A model generated the notes under the pieces. That model was not told where the DNA came from and ran no database searches. It saw only the letters and a program-made list of their open reading frames with translations. DNA of 64,000 nt from Streptomyces longwoodensis (GTDB lineage Bacteria; Actinomycetota; Actinomycetes; Streptomycetales; Streptomycetaceae): the NCBI RefSeq assembly GCF_001514125.1, contig NZ_KQ948556.1, positions 311,518 through 375,517 on the forward strand, written 5' to 3'. The position numbers were made by a program, and so were the translations under genes. Below, piece by piece: positions 9,698 to 18,137 of the stretch. Position 1 is the stretch's first letter; each line of letters begins with the position of its first letter.

Positions 9698-10369
9698 TCA
9701 GAACAGCCGCAGCTTGTCGTCCTCGATGCCGCGGAGGGCGTTGTAGTCCAGGACGTGGCAGCCGATGCCGCGGTCCGTGGCGAGGACGCGGGCCTGGGGC
9801 TTGATCTCCTGGGCCGCGAAGATGCCGCGCACCGGGGCGAGGTGCGGGTCGCGGTTCAACAGCTCCAGGTAGCGCGTGAGTTGCTCCACGCCGTCGATCT
9901 CGCCGCGCCGCTTGATCTCCACGGCCACCGTGCGGCCCTCGCCGTCCCGGCACAGGATGTCGACCGGGCCGATGGCGGTCATGTACTCGCGGCGGATCAG
10001 CGTGTAGCCCTCGCCGAGGGTGTCGATGCGGTCGGCGAGCAGCTCCTGGAGGTGCGCTTCCACGCCGTCCTTGATCAGGCCCGGGTCGACGCCCAGTTCG
10101 TGAGAGGAGTCGTGGAGGACCTCCTCCATCGTGATGATCAGCTTCTCGCCGGCCTTGTTGACGACGGTCCAGACGCCCTCGTCCTCACCGCTGCCCTCCT
10201 TCAGCGTGCAGGGCGGCGACATCCAGTTCAGGGGCTTGTAGGCGCGGTCGTCCGCGTGGATCGAGACGCTGCCGTCCGCCTTGACCAGGATCAGACGGGG
10301 CGCGGTGGGGAGGTGGGCGGTGAGCCGACCCGCGTAGTCGACGGAGCACCGGGCGATGACGAGACGCAT
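9698..10369 (-). CDS. nucS: Mismatch-specific endonuclease NucS/EndoMS
   Basis: 223 aa from ATG 10369 (MRLVIARCSVDYAG). The N-terminal half is the beta-sheet dimerisation/DNA-binding domain. The C-terminal half is a RecB-like nuclease with catalytic core GPVDILCRDG…VAVEIKRRGEID. The last residues DKLRLF resemble a beta-clamp-binding peptide. NucS is the central enzyme of the non-canonical mismatch repair pathway in actinobacteria, which lack MutS/MutL; it cleaves both strands at mismatches. TAGCGT 8 nt before the ATG suggests a -10 box and possible leaderless start. It is divergent from the 10700 gene. Confidence 0.93.
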   Translation of the reverse strand: MRLVIARCSVDYAGRLTAHLPTAPRLILVKADGSVSIHADDRAYKPLNWMSPPCTLKEGSGEDEGVWTVVNKAGEKLIITMEEVLHDSSHELGVDPGLIKDGVEAHLQELLADRIDTLGEGYTLIRREYMTAIGPVDILCRDGEGRTVAVEIKRRGEIDGVEQLTRYLELLNRDPHLAPVRGIFAAQEIKPQARVLATDRGIGCHVLDYNALRGIEDDKLRLF

Positions 10370-10699
10370 GGTCGGCAACGCTACTCGACACCCCGGGCGG
10401 CGCGCGATTCGCCTCCACCGCCCCACGCGCCCCGTCGCCCCCGCCGCCCGGACGCGTCCCCGCCCGTCCCGCCGATCACTCCCTTTCCTCCCTGTACACG
10501 GACGTTTCGGGTGTGGCCGATTGTGTGCCTGCCGGGGGTTCCCTTTGTTCGCATTCTCCTGGTGCCGCTCCCGGCAGTTGCCTACGGTGGGAACGGGAGG
10601 TCGCGATGCGTGTACTCAGCGTGCGCGGGACGTCCGTGGGGCGGTCTCCCCATCCCTGTCCGGCAACCCCTGTTCTTCCGGGGTGCGAGAGGAGAACCC
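10370..10699. other. 330-bp divergent intergenic region
   Basis: It separates nucS (leftward) from the 130-aa protein gene (rightward). TAGCGT on the minus strand (10383-10378) is a candidate nucS -10. On the plus strand TACGGT (10583-10588) is a candidate -10 for the 10700 gene, giving a ~100-nt leader. A short ATG frame at 10605 behind GGGAGG runs into the following gene in another frame; I do not call it a gene. Confidence 0.4.
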
Positions 10700-11092
10700 A
10701 TGTCGCTCGACGTCTCACCGGCCCTACTCGAACAGGCCGAGCGAGGCGAGGTCGACGACGCAGCCTTCGTCGACTGCGTCCGGACCTCCCTGCCCTACGC
10801 ATGGGAGATGGTCAGCTCCCTGGTGGCCCAGCTGAAGGTCGACGGCGGTCCGTTCGCCGACAACCAGACGCCCCCGCCGGACGAGCAGGCACGCGGTCAG
10901 CTGCTGCGAGCGCTCGCGAGTGACGCGATTCGTGGCGCCCTGCAGCGGCACTTCGGTGTACGGCTGGCCTTCCAGAACTGCCACCGGGTGGCGGTGTTCC
11001 CGCTGGACCCCTCGGTCGACGAGACACTCACCCGCTTCACCTCGGTGCGCAGCCAGTTGCTCAACCAGTCCCCGGAACTGCGGGACTGCTGA
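10700..11092 (+). CDS. Conserved hypothetical protein (130 aa)
   Basis: 130 aa from ATG 10700 with GAGAGGAGAACCC upstream, a strong ribosome-binding site. The protein is soluble and acidic at the start (LLEQAERGEVDDAAFVDCVRTSLPYAWEMV), with a central helical part and the end segment FQNCHRVAVFPLDPSVDETLTRFTS. There is no signal peptide or membrane segment. It looks like a single-domain protein conserved in Streptomyces next to nucS, but I do not know its function. It ends just before a strong hairpin terminator. Confidence 0.75.
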   Translation: MSLDVSPALLEQAERGEVDDAAFVDCVRTSLPYAWEMVSSLVAQLKVDGGPFADNQTPPPDEQARGQLLRALASDAIRGALQRHFGVRLAFQNCHRVAVFPLDPSVDETLTRFTSVRSQLLNQSPELRDC

Positions 11093-11104
11093 CGCGGCCC
11101 CGTC

Positions 11105-11153
11105 GCTTGCCGCTCCCCGTGCGGGAGGTGCCATCGGCACGGGAGCGGCAAGC
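11105..11153. terminator. Bidirectional hairpin terminator
   Basis: GCTTGCCGCTCCCC-GTGC (from 11105) pairs with GCACGGGAGCGGCAAGC (ending 11153): 17 pairs with one bulged C and a ~14-nt loop. It sits between two convergent genes and can serve both. Confidence 0.75.
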
Positions 11154-11173
11154 GCCCTGCGGCGCGGGGGAGT

Positions 11174-12202
11174 TCACCCCAGCAGGGGGAGCACCTCGGC
11201 GCCCAGCCGCCGTACGTTCTCCTCCGTCGCCGCCAGGTCCCCCGAGCCCTCGACGAGCAGGGCGAAGCGGGAGATGCCGGTGCGCTCGCAGGTCGCGGCG
11301 AGCCGGTCGGCGCACCCCTCGGGCGTGCCCACCGGGTGCATCCCGCACAGCAGTTCGGTGTAGGCCACCGGGTCCCGCATCCGGCGGGCGCGGCCGTCCA
11401 CGGTGACGTGCGCGTCCAGGCCCTGCCGCAGCCAGCCGGGCATCGCCTTCACCAGCGTCTCCACGGCGTCCGTGCGCCGGTCGGCGATCTGGCAGACGCC
11501 CGCCGACACGTGGGCCGCGCCGCGGATCTCGTCCGCGGACCGTCCGGCCGCGCGGGCGTGCCGCCGCCACAGGGCGACCATCTCGGCCTTCTCGTCGTCC
11601 CCGACGTGCATCCCCAGCAGCATCGGCAGCCCCCGCTCGGCGGCCAGCCGCACGCTCGCCGGCGAGGTGCACGCCACGACCACCTCGGGCCCCGCGGCGT
11701 CGGTCAGCGCCTCCGACGGCCGGGGTACCACGGGCACCTCGCGGAACCGGAACCGCTCGCCGTCCGCCCCGACGCGGGCCTCGCGCAGCCAGCGCACCAG
11801 CAGATCGAGTGATTCCGGGAACCCGGACTCGTAGGCCGCGAGACCGCTGCCGAACACCTCAAGGTCCACCCAGGGCCCGCCGCGCCCCACCCCGAGCGAG
11901 AAGCGGCCGCCGCTCGTCAGGTGCAGCAGCGCGGCCTGCTCGCCGAGCGCCACGGGGTGGGCGGTGGACAGCACGCTGACCGCCGTGCCGACCCGGAGGC
12001 GACGGGTGCGGCCCAGCAGCAGCGCGGCCAGGGTGACGGCGGACGGGCACGTGCCGTACGGCACGAAGTGGTGCTCGGCCAGCCAGACCGACTCCAGCCC
12101 CGCCTCCTCGGCCACCTCGGCCGAGCGGACCGCCCGGTGCAGGGCCTCCCCCTGACCCTGGCCCGGGAACTGGGCCGCCAACACGAAACTTCCTACGCGC
12201 AT
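11174..12202 (-). CDS. LLM-class flavin-dependent oxidoreductase (luciferase-like)
   Basis: 342 aa from ATG 12202 (MRVGSFVLAAQFPGQ) with AGGAAAG upstream; a much longer open frame extends upstream but has no sign of being coding. Bacterial-luciferase-like TIM barrel: AEVAEEAGLESVWLAEHHFVPYG, then RLRVGTAVSVLSTAHPVALGEQAALL and SLGVGRGGPWVDLEVFG are typical of the F420/FMN-dependent LLM family. The substrate cannot be read from the sequence. It stands alone between convergent and divergent neighbours, so it is probably monocistronic. Confidence 0.85.
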   Translation of the reverse strand: MRVGSFVLAAQFPGQGQGEALHRAVRSAEVAEEAGLESVWLAEHHFVPYGTCPSAVTLAALLLGRTRRLRVGTAVSVLSTAHPVALGEQAALLHLTSGGRFSLGVGRGGPWVDLEVFGSGLAAYESGFPESLDLLVRWLREARVGADGERFRFREVPVVPRPSEALTDAAGPEVVVACTSPASVRLAAERGLPMLLGMHVGDDEKAEMVALWRRHARAAGRSADEIRGAAHVSAGVCQIADRRTDAVETLVKAMPGWLRQGLDAHVTVDGRARRMRDPVAYTELLCGMHPVGTPEGCADRLAATCERTGISRFALLVEGSGDLAATEENVRRLGAEVLPLLG

Positions 12203-12436
12203 GGCACTTTCCTGCTTCCTCGGCTCCGACGCGGAGCTCCCCCACGGGGCATAACCGTCCGACACGTGCCGAGGACACGGGCGCGCGGGGGGATTTGCGG
12301 ATTGTCGGGAGAACCGACCCGGATCCGGCGCCCCCGCGGGGGACTTGTGGGGTGTCGACGCCCTCCGCGTACCCGGCCCGCCGCCGCGTAGGCTGGACGG
12401 CGGTCCCACTTCCTGTATAGCCCCGAGAGGTGTCCC

Positions 12437-12772
12437 GTGTCCCCGCGTCGCAACCGGCCCAAGGGTGCCGACTCCGTGTCCGGCCGCAGCGCCGAGGACG
12501 ACCGGTCGGGCCGCTACGGCGGCTGGCAGTCCACGGTGAGCTGGCAGGGCGAGGAGTGGAGCGTGCGGCACGTGGCCGGGGCGAGCGCCCAGGGCAAGGC
12601 GTACCGCTGCCCCGGGTGCGACCAGACCATCCCGGACGGGGTGCCGCACGTGGTGGCCTGGCCGGAGCACGCGGGCGTGGACGACCGCCGGCACTGGCAC
12701 AAGGCCTGCTGGAACGCACGGGACCGCCGCACCCCAGGGGTACGGCGGTCCCGCGGCACGCCGAGGTTCTGA
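12437..12772 (+). CDS. Small Cys/His protein, putative zinc-binding
   Basis: 111 aa from GTG 12437, with GAGAGG about 5 nt upstream. A basic N-terminus (PRRNRPKGADSV) is followed by a domain with CPGC (about 69-72) and a later H-x-H-x-x-C cluster (HWHKACW), a spacing that suggests a zinc ribbon. The C-terminal tail is basic (RDRRTPGVRRSRG). Homologues in Streptomyces carry the label ATP/GTP-binding protein, but no P-loop is visible here. Its role is unknown; nucleic-acid binding would fit the charge and zinc motif. Confidence 0.72.
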   Translation: MSPRRNRPKGADSVSGRSAEDDRSGRYGGWQSTVSWQGEEWSVRHVAGASAQGKAYRCPGCDQTIPDGVPHVVAWPEHAGVDDRRHWHKACWNARDRRTPGVRRSRGTPRF

Positions 12773-12810
12773 GCCGCGCGGCCACCCGCCGCACGGCTCC
12801 GTCGGGCCGG

Positions 12811-13683
12811 CTACACGTCCCGCTTCTCCAGCAGGAAGAAGGCGAAGCCCAGCACCACCGCGGTGGTGCCGAGCGCGATCCACAGCGGGTCCCAGCCGCT
12901 GGGGCCGCTGTCGGTGAGCGACGAGGAGTAGAAGATCCCGAGCTGACTGGGGATCGAGTACTCGAACAGGGCCTCGCGCAGGTCCTGCAGGGACTCCGAG
13001 AACATGAACAGGGCGATCACCAGCGGGGCCAGCAGCACGCCGATCATGATCGTGATGGCGCCCGCGGAGTGCCGGATCACCGAGCCGATCGCGAGGGACA
13101 CCAGGCCCAGCAGCGCCAGGTAGAGGGACACGCCGACGGTGGCCTTGAGCCACTCGCTGCCGGACGGCTCCCGCGCGTCGGTCAGCACCGCGGTGTCCAC
13201 CACCGCGACCAGGAACGTCGACACCAGGGTCACCAGGAACGCCACCGCGAAGAACACGATCGACTTGGCGGCGAGGACCCGGCCGCGCGAGGGGCACGCC
13301 ACCGTGGTCGTGCGGATCATGCCGGTGCCGTACTCCGAGGCCGTGGTCAGCACGCCGAGGGTGATGACGCACATGCTGCCGAGGAGCAGCCCGAAGAAGC
13401 CCATGGACAGGGGGTTCTCGCCGTCCAGGCTGCCGTCCGAGGCGTTGGCCGCGACCAGCAGCGCGGTCACCAGGCCGATGCCGACGACCAGCAGCACGTA
13501 CACGCCCAGCGTCCACATCGTCGAGCGTACGGACCGGATCTTCGTCCACTCCGAGGCGACGGCGTGCCCGAGGTGCGTGCGCTTCACCGGGATCGGCGAG
13601 GTGTAGCCGGGGTACGGCGCTCCGCCCGGGGCCTGCTGGAGGAAGGGCGCGGCCTGCGGCGAGGGGGACTGGGGGCTGCTCAT
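12811..13683 (-). CDS. ABC-2 type transporter permease with Pro/Tyr-rich N-terminus
   Basis: 290 aa from ATG 13683, overlapping the ATPase stop (ATGA). A cytoplasmic N-terminal segment of ~35 residues is rich in Pro/Gln/Gly/Tyr. Then comes VASEWTKIRSVRSTMWTLGVY, the typical entry of ABC-2 permeases, six membrane segments and the C-terminal FFLLEKRDV. TASEYGTGMIRTTTVACPSR is the coupling-helix region of this family. It pairs with the overlapping ATPase to form an exporter of unknown substrate. A close paralogue of this pair lies just downstream in the window (15158-16881). Confidence 0.88.
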   Translation of the reverse strand: MSSPQSPSPQAAPFLQQAPGGAPYPGYTSPIPVKRTHLGHAVASEWTKIRSVRSTMWTLGVYVLLVVGIGLVTALLVAANASDGSLDGENPLSMGFFGLLLGSMCVITLGVLTTASEYGTGMIRTTTVACPSRGRVLAAKSIVFFAVAFLVTLVSTFLVAVVDTAVLTDAREPSGSEWLKATVGVSLYLALLGLVSLAIGSVIRHSAGAITIMIGVLLAPLVIALFMFSESLQDLREALFEYSIPSQLGIFYSSSLTDSGPSGWDPLWIALGTTAVVLGFAFFLLEKRDV

Positions 13684-15032
13684 CGGTCGTCCTCGGGCTG
13701 GGTCGGGGCGTCGTGGGGAGCGGAGGCGGCGGCCGGGGCGGCGGCGGGCGACGCCACGGGCTGTGCGCCCGCCGCCGCGGGAGCCTCCACGGGGGCCGCG
13801 GGCGGAACGGCGGGCGCCGGGGCCTGCGGGGCCGGCTGCTGCGGGGCCGGCTGGGCGTACGGGTTGCCCGCCGGCGGCACCGGACCGGCGCCCGGGGCGA
13901 CGGGGGCGCCGTAGCCGGGCGCGGGGGCCGCGGGGGCGCCGTAGCCGGGCGCCGGGGCCGCGGGTGCGCCGTAGCCCGCGTACGGGCCGCCGGGCGGTGT
14001 CGGGCCGGGCTGGGGCGGCGGCGGGGCGTACCAGCCGGGCTGGCCCTGGCCGGGGACCGGCACGGGCGGCGCGGCGCCGGGCGGCAGCGGCTGCATCAGG
14101 CCGGACTTCTGGTCGACCGTCGAGCGGTAGTCCACGGCGGCCTGCGTCATCCGCATGTAGGCCTCCTCCAGCGAGGCCTGGTGCGGCGACAGCTCCCACA
14201 GCCGTACGTCGGCCTCGTGGGCGATCGCGGAGATGCGGGGGAGCGCCAGCCCGGTCACCCGCAGCCCGCCGTCCTGCTCGGGCAGCACGTGCCCGCCCGC
14301 CTCGGTCAGCGCGGAGGTCAGCTTCTCGCGCTGCTGCGGCTCGCTGTCGGGGGTGCGCACCCGGGCGAAGCCCGCGGAGTTCGCCTCGATGAAGTCCTGC
14401 ACGCTCATGTCGGCCAGCAGCTGTCCGCGCCCGATCACGATGAGGTGGTCGGCGGTCAGCGCCATCTCGCTCATCAGGTGCGAGGAGACGAAGACCGTGC
14501 GGCCCTCCGCCGCGAGGGCCTTCATCAGGTTGCGCACCCACAGGATGCCCTCGGGGTCGAGCCCGTTGACCGGCTCGTCGAACAGCAGCACCTGGGGGTC
14601 GCCGAGCAGCGCGGCGGCGATGCCGAGCCGCTGGCCCATGCCCAGGGAGAAGCCCTTGGAGCGGCGCCGGGCCACGTCCTGCAGGCCCACCACGCCCAGC
14701 ACCTCGTCGACCCGCCGGGCCGGGATGCCGGACAGCTGCGCCAGGGACAGCAGGTGGTTGCGGGCCGTGCGGCCGCCGTGCACGGCCTTGGCGTCCAGCA
14801 GCGCGCCGACGTGCCGGGGCGCGTTGGGGAGCCTGCGGTAGGGGTAGCCGCCGATCGTCACCGAGCCCGCGGTGGGGTTGTCCAGGCCGAGGATCATCCT
14901 CATCGTCGTCGACTTGCCCGAGCCGTTCGGCCCGAGGAAGCCGGTCACGGCACCGGGCCGCACCTGGAAGGACAGGTTGTACACAGCGGTCTTGTCGCCG
15001 TAGCGCTTGGTCAGGCCGACTGCTTCGATCAT
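13680..15032 (-). CDS. ABC transporter ATP-binding protein with repeat-rich C-terminal tail
   Basis: About 450 aa from ATG 15032 (MIEAVGLTKRYG; a GTG three codons earlier is possible). The ABC domain (1-230) has Walker A GPNGSGKST, signature-region FSLGMGQRLGIAAALLGD and Walker B VLLFDEPVNGLDPEG, as in drug/bacitracin-type exporters. After an accessory domain to about 310, residues ~315-450 form a Pro/Ala/Gly tail containing the unit YGAPxAPxPG with Tyr at 354, 364 and 374. The tail is absent from the paralogue at 15931-16881. It overlaps the permease gene by 4 bp. Confidence 0.88.
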   Translation of the reverse strand: MIEAVGLTKRYGDKTAVYNLSFQVRPGAVTGFLGPNGSGKSTTMRMILGLDNPTAGSVTIGGYPYRRLPNAPRHVGALLDAKAVHGGRTARNHLLSLAQLSGIPARRVDEVLGVVGLQDVARRRSKGFSLGMGQRLGIAAALLGDPQVLLFDEPVNGLDPEGILWVRNLMKALAAEGRTVFVSSHLMSEMALTADHLIVIGRGQLLADMSVQDFIEANSAGFARVRTPDSEPQQREKLTSALTEAGGHVLPEQDGGLRVTGLALPRISAIAHEADVRLWELSPHQASLEEAYMRMTQAAVDYRSTVDQKSGLMQPLPPGAAPPVPVPGQGQPGWYAPPPPQPGPTPPGGPYAGYGAPAAPAPGYGAPAAPAPGYGAPVAPGAGPVPPAGNPYAQPAPQQPAPQAPAPAVPPAAPVEAPAAAGAQPVASPAAAPAAASAPHDAPTQPEDDR

Positions 15033-15157
15033 GCTCCGCACCCATCGAAAGGTTCAGGACAGCGGGCGCACGCGCCCCCGTAAGGGTTAGGAGGATATCC
15101 AGCCGCTGACGGTTCCGCCCAAGGGGAAGTAAAACCGCGGTGTCCGGGGCCGCCGGA

Positions 15158-15928
15158 TCACGCGTCCCGCTTCTTCAGCAGCACGAAGCCGCCGAGGAGC
15201 GCCGCGAGCACCCACAGCGCCATGATCCCTAGCCCGCCCCACGGCCCGTACGGGGTGTCGTCGTCGAGCGGCGTCACCACCTGCATGATCCTGCTGCCGG
15301 CCTGGTCGGGCAGGTACCGGCCGACCTTCTTGGTCGCGCTGACGTTGCCGAGGATGTTGGAGATCAGGAAGAAGAACGGCATGAGGATGCCCAGGGACAG
15401 CATCGGCGAGCGCAGCATCGTGGCGACGCCCATGGAGAACACGGCGATCAGGGTCATGTAGAGACCGCCGCCGATGACCGCCCGCAGCACCCCGGGGTCG
15501 CCGAGCTGCGCCCGGTGCGGGCCGAGCATCGCCTGGCCGAGGAAGAACGCCGCGAAGCTGGTCGCCAGGGCCACCACCAGCGCCAGCCCCGTGGCCACCG
15601 CGATCTTGCTGAACAGGAACGAGGCGCGCTGCGGCACCGCGGCGAGCGAGGTGCGGATCATGCCGGTGCTGTACTCGTTGGAGACCACGAGCACCCCGAA
15701 CACGATCATCGCCAGCTGTCCGAGGCTCATCCCGGCGAAGCTGATGAACGTCGGGTCGAAGGAGAGCCGGTCCCGCCGGCTCATGCTGTCGAACTCGTTC
15801 TTCGACAGCGCGGAGATCAGCATGCCGAGCGCGATGGTCACGACCACGGCGAGGGACAGCGTCCACACGGTGGACGCGACGGAGCGGATCTTCGTCCACT
15901 CGGACCGGACGACCTGGGTCACCGCCAT
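15158..15928 (-). CDS. ABC-2 type transporter permease
   Basis: 256 aa from ATG 15928. It has VVRSEWTKIRSVASTVWTLSL at the start, six membrane segments, VSNEYSTGMIRTSLAAVPQR in the coupling region and FVLLKKRDA at the C-terminus. It is clearly paralogous to the permease at 12811-13683 but lacks the Pro/Tyr-rich N-terminal extension. It lies 2 bp after its ATPase gene and is presumably co-translated. Substrate unknown. Confidence 0.88.
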   Translation of the reverse strand: MAVTQVVRSEWTKIRSVASTVWTLSLAVVVTIALGMLISALSKNEFDSMSRRDRLSFDPTFISFAGMSLGQLAMIVFGVLVVSNEYSTGMIRTSLAAVPQRASFLFSKIAVATGLALVVALATSFAAFFLGQAMLGPHRAQLGDPGVLRAVIGGGLYMTLIAVFSMGVATMLRSPMLSLGILMPFFFLISNILGNVSATKKVGRYLPDQAGSRIMQVVTPLDDDTPYGPWGGLGIMALWVLAALLGGFVLLKKRDA

Positions 15929-15930
15929 GC

Positions 15931-16881
15931 TCAGTCCCTCTTCCAGTCGTCGCCCCACTGCGGCGCGGCCGGCGCGTCGCTGTGCGCGTGGTACTCCACC
16001 GACTCGGCGGTGAGCTGCATGAACGCCTCCTCCAGGGAGGCCTGCTGGGGGCTCAGCTCGTGCAGCACGACGCCGTGCCGGGCGGCCAGCTCGCCGAGCT
16101 GCTCCGCCTTGCCCCCGTCGACCTCCAGCACCCCGCCGTCCGCCTCCACCACGGTGACCCCCGCCTCGTGCAGCGCGTCGAGCAGCCGCTCGCGCTGCGG
16201 GGTGCGGATGCGGACGTAGGAGCGGGAGTTGCGCGCGATGAAGTCGGCCATGGAGGTGTCGGCGAGCAGCCGGCCCTGGCCGATCACCACGAGGTGGTCC
16301 GCGGTGAGGGCCATCTCGCTCATCAGGTGGGAGGAGACGAAGACGGTGCGGCCCTGCGCGGCCAGGGATTTCATCAGGGTGCGCATCCAGTGGATGCCCT
16401 CGGGGTCGAGCCCGTTGACCGGCTCGTCGAACATCAGGATCCGCGGGTCGCCCAGCAGCGCGGCGGCGATGCCGAGCCGCTGGCCCATGCCCAGCGAGAA
16501 GCCCTTGGCCTTCTTCCGGGCGACCGACGTCAGGCCGACCGTGTCGAGCACCTCGTGCACCCGGGCCCGGGGGATGCCGTTGCTCTGCGCCAGGCACAGC
16601 AGGTGGTTGAAGGCGCTGCGGCCGCCGTGCACGGCCTTGGCGTCCAGCAGAGCGCCGATGTAGGTCAGCGGGTCCTTCAGCTGGTCGTAGTGCTTGCCGT
16701 CGATCCGTACGTCACCGGCGGTGGGCCGGTCCAGACCGAGCATCATGCGCATGGTGGTGGACTTCCCGGCCCCGTTGGGTCCGAGGAAGCCCGTGACGAT
16801 GCCGGGTCTGACGGTGAAGGTGAGGTTGTTGACCGCCACCTTCTCGCCGTACCGCTTGGTCAGCCCCTGGAGCTCGATCAT
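15931..16881 (-). CDS. ABC transporter ATP-binding protein
   Basis: 316 aa from ATG 16881. Walker A GPNGAGKST, signature region FSLGMGQRLGIAAALLGD and Walker B ILMFDEPVNGLDPEG are intact. After the ABC domain there is the ~80-residue accessory domain seen in this exporter class (LGELAARHGVVLHELSPQQASLEEAFMQL). It is paralogous to the ATPase at 13680-15032 over its whole length but ends without the Pro-rich repeat tail. The two gene pairs have the same order and orientation, which points to a tandem duplication. Confidence 0.9.
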   Translation of the reverse strand: MIELQGLTKRYGEKVAVNNLTFTVRPGIVTGFLGPNGAGKSTTMRMMLGLDRPTAGDVRIDGKHYDQLKDPLTYIGALLDAKAVHGGRSAFNHLLCLAQSNGIPRARVHEVLDTVGLTSVARKKAKGFSLGMGQRLGIAAALLGDPRILMFDEPVNGLDPEGIHWMRTLMKSLAAQGRTVFVSSHLMSEMALTADHLVVIGQGRLLADTSMADFIARNSRSYVRIRTPQRERLLDALHEAGVTVVEADGGVLEVDGGKAEQLGELAARHGVVLHELSPQQASLEEAFMQLTAESVEYHAHSDAPAAPQWGDDWKRD

Positions 16882-16969
16882 GCGGCCACGCTATGACCCG
16901 CGTTCGCCGGATGCCAGCCGGGCGGGTGGAAGGGGGCCGGCATCGGCCGCGGCGGCCGGGTACGACGAA

Positions 16970-17000
16970 GGCCCGCGCCCCCGGGAGGGAGGCGCGGGCC
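16970..17000 (-). terminator. Hairpin between filP and the ABC operon
   Basis: GGCCCGCGCC (16970-16979) and GGCGCGGGCC (16991-17000) form a perfect 10-bp stem with an 11-nt loop, 16 bp past the filP stop. There is no T-tract, which is common for Streptomyces terminators. Confidence 0.65.
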
Positions 17001-17015
17001 CACGGTCGGCCGGTG

Positions 17016-17954
17016 CTACCGCGTCTGCTGGGCCGGGACCCCGCGGGAGATCGGCTCGTCGTCCGTGGCCGGCGTACCGGCGGCGGCCACCGCGGCACCG
17101 GTCAGCGTGGCGAGCATCTCGCGGACGTTCGTCAGCTGGGCGTTGATGGAGTCGCGACGGTTCGTCAGCGCCGCCAGCTCGCGCTCGGATTCCGAGCGGA
17201 TGCGGTCGGCCTTGGCGTTGGCGTCGGCCACGATGTCCTCGGCCTGGCGCTGGGCGGTCTCCACCGTCTGACGGGCGCGGCGCTCGGCGTCGGTGCGCAG
17301 CTTCTCGGCCTCCAGGCGCAGCTGCTCCGCGCGGTGCTCGATCTCCGCGAGGCGCTTCTCGGCCTTGGCCTGACGGGACGCCAGGTCACGCTCGGACTGC
17401 TCGCGGCGCTTGGCGAGGTTCGTCTCGAAGTCGGCGGCGGCCTGGGCGGCCTTGGCGCGGGTCTCCTCGAAGAGGGCGTCGGCCTCCTCGCGCTTGGACT
17501 GCGCGTCCTTCTGGGCGTCGGCGCGCAGCTGCGAGGCGTCGCTCTTGGCCTTCTCGACGATCCGGACGCCCTCGTCCTCCGCCTTGGCCTTGCGCTCCGC
17601 GGCGAATGACTCCGCGTCGTTGCGCACCTGCTGGGCCGCCGACTCGGCGAGCTCGCGGTGCTGCTCGGCCGCGCGGCGGGCCTCCTCGCGCAGGTCCTTG
17701 GCCTCCTCCTCGGCCAGCCGGAGGATCTTCTCGACGCGCGCGCCGAGACCCGCGTACGACGGCTCCGCGTCGCTGACGGCGGCCTGGGCGTTCTGCGTCT
17801 CGAGGTGGAGCTCCTCGATGCGCTTCTCCAGGGCGGTGATGCGGGCCAGAGCACTGTCACGGTCGGAGACGAGCTTCGAGATCCGTTCGTCCACCTGAGC
17901 GCGGTCGTACCCACGCCGCACAAGCTCGAAGCCGTAGGGGGAAGTGTCGCTCAT
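17016..17954 (-). CDS. filP: FilP, coiled-coil filament-forming cytoskeletal protein
   Basis: 312 aa. An N-terminal DivIVA-like segment (MSDTSPYGFELVRRGYDRAQVDERI) is followed by ~240 residues of nearly uninterrupted coiled coil rich in Ala/Glu/Arg and a short unstructured tail. The length and sequence agree with FilP of S. coelicolor (about 310 aa, SCO5396), an intermediate-filament-like protein that forms filaments in vitro, interacts with DivIVA and gives rigidity to the hyphal tip region. The downstream position relative to scy also matches. A weak -10 (TAGGAT, 18000-17995) lies ~40 bp upstream, so it may have its own promoter. Confidence 0.95.
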   Translation of the reverse strand: MSDTSPYGFELVRRGYDRAQVDERISKLVSDRDSALARITALEKRIEELHLETQNAQAAVSDAEPSYAGLGARVEKILRLAEEEAKDLREEARRAAEQHRELAESAAQQVRNDAESFAAERKAKAEDEGVRIVEKAKSDASQLRADAQKDAQSKREEADALFEETRAKAAQAAADFETNLAKRREQSERDLASRQAKAEKRLAEIEHRAEQLRLEAEKLRTDAERRARQTVETAQRQAEDIVADANAKADRIRSESERELAALTNRRDSINAQLTNVREMLATLTGAAVAAAGTPATDDEPISRGVPAQQTR

Positions 17955-18137
17955 GGGGTTCCTGTCGAATGAGACCGGTGAGGTGATAGGTGGAATCCTA
18001 GGCGCCGATGCGGTGTGTCATCGAGCGGATGCAGTTTTGATCTGGAGAATGACACCCCTTTAGGGTGGCTCGCCGCCGGACGGCTTGCCAATGACGTGGG
18101 CAAAGGCCCCAGACTTCAACGGATCGGGCATCCACCG

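Noticed and set aside
10605..10923. Alternative small gene starting ATG 10605 behind GGGAGG
   Set aside because: It continues out of frame through the well-supported 10700 gene with Arg/Pro-rich shadow composition.
11174..13549. 791-aa reading of the LLM oxidoreductase frame
   Set aside because: The upstream part runs antisense through another gene and into the ABC permease region; the conserved family start with a ribosome-binding site is at 12202.
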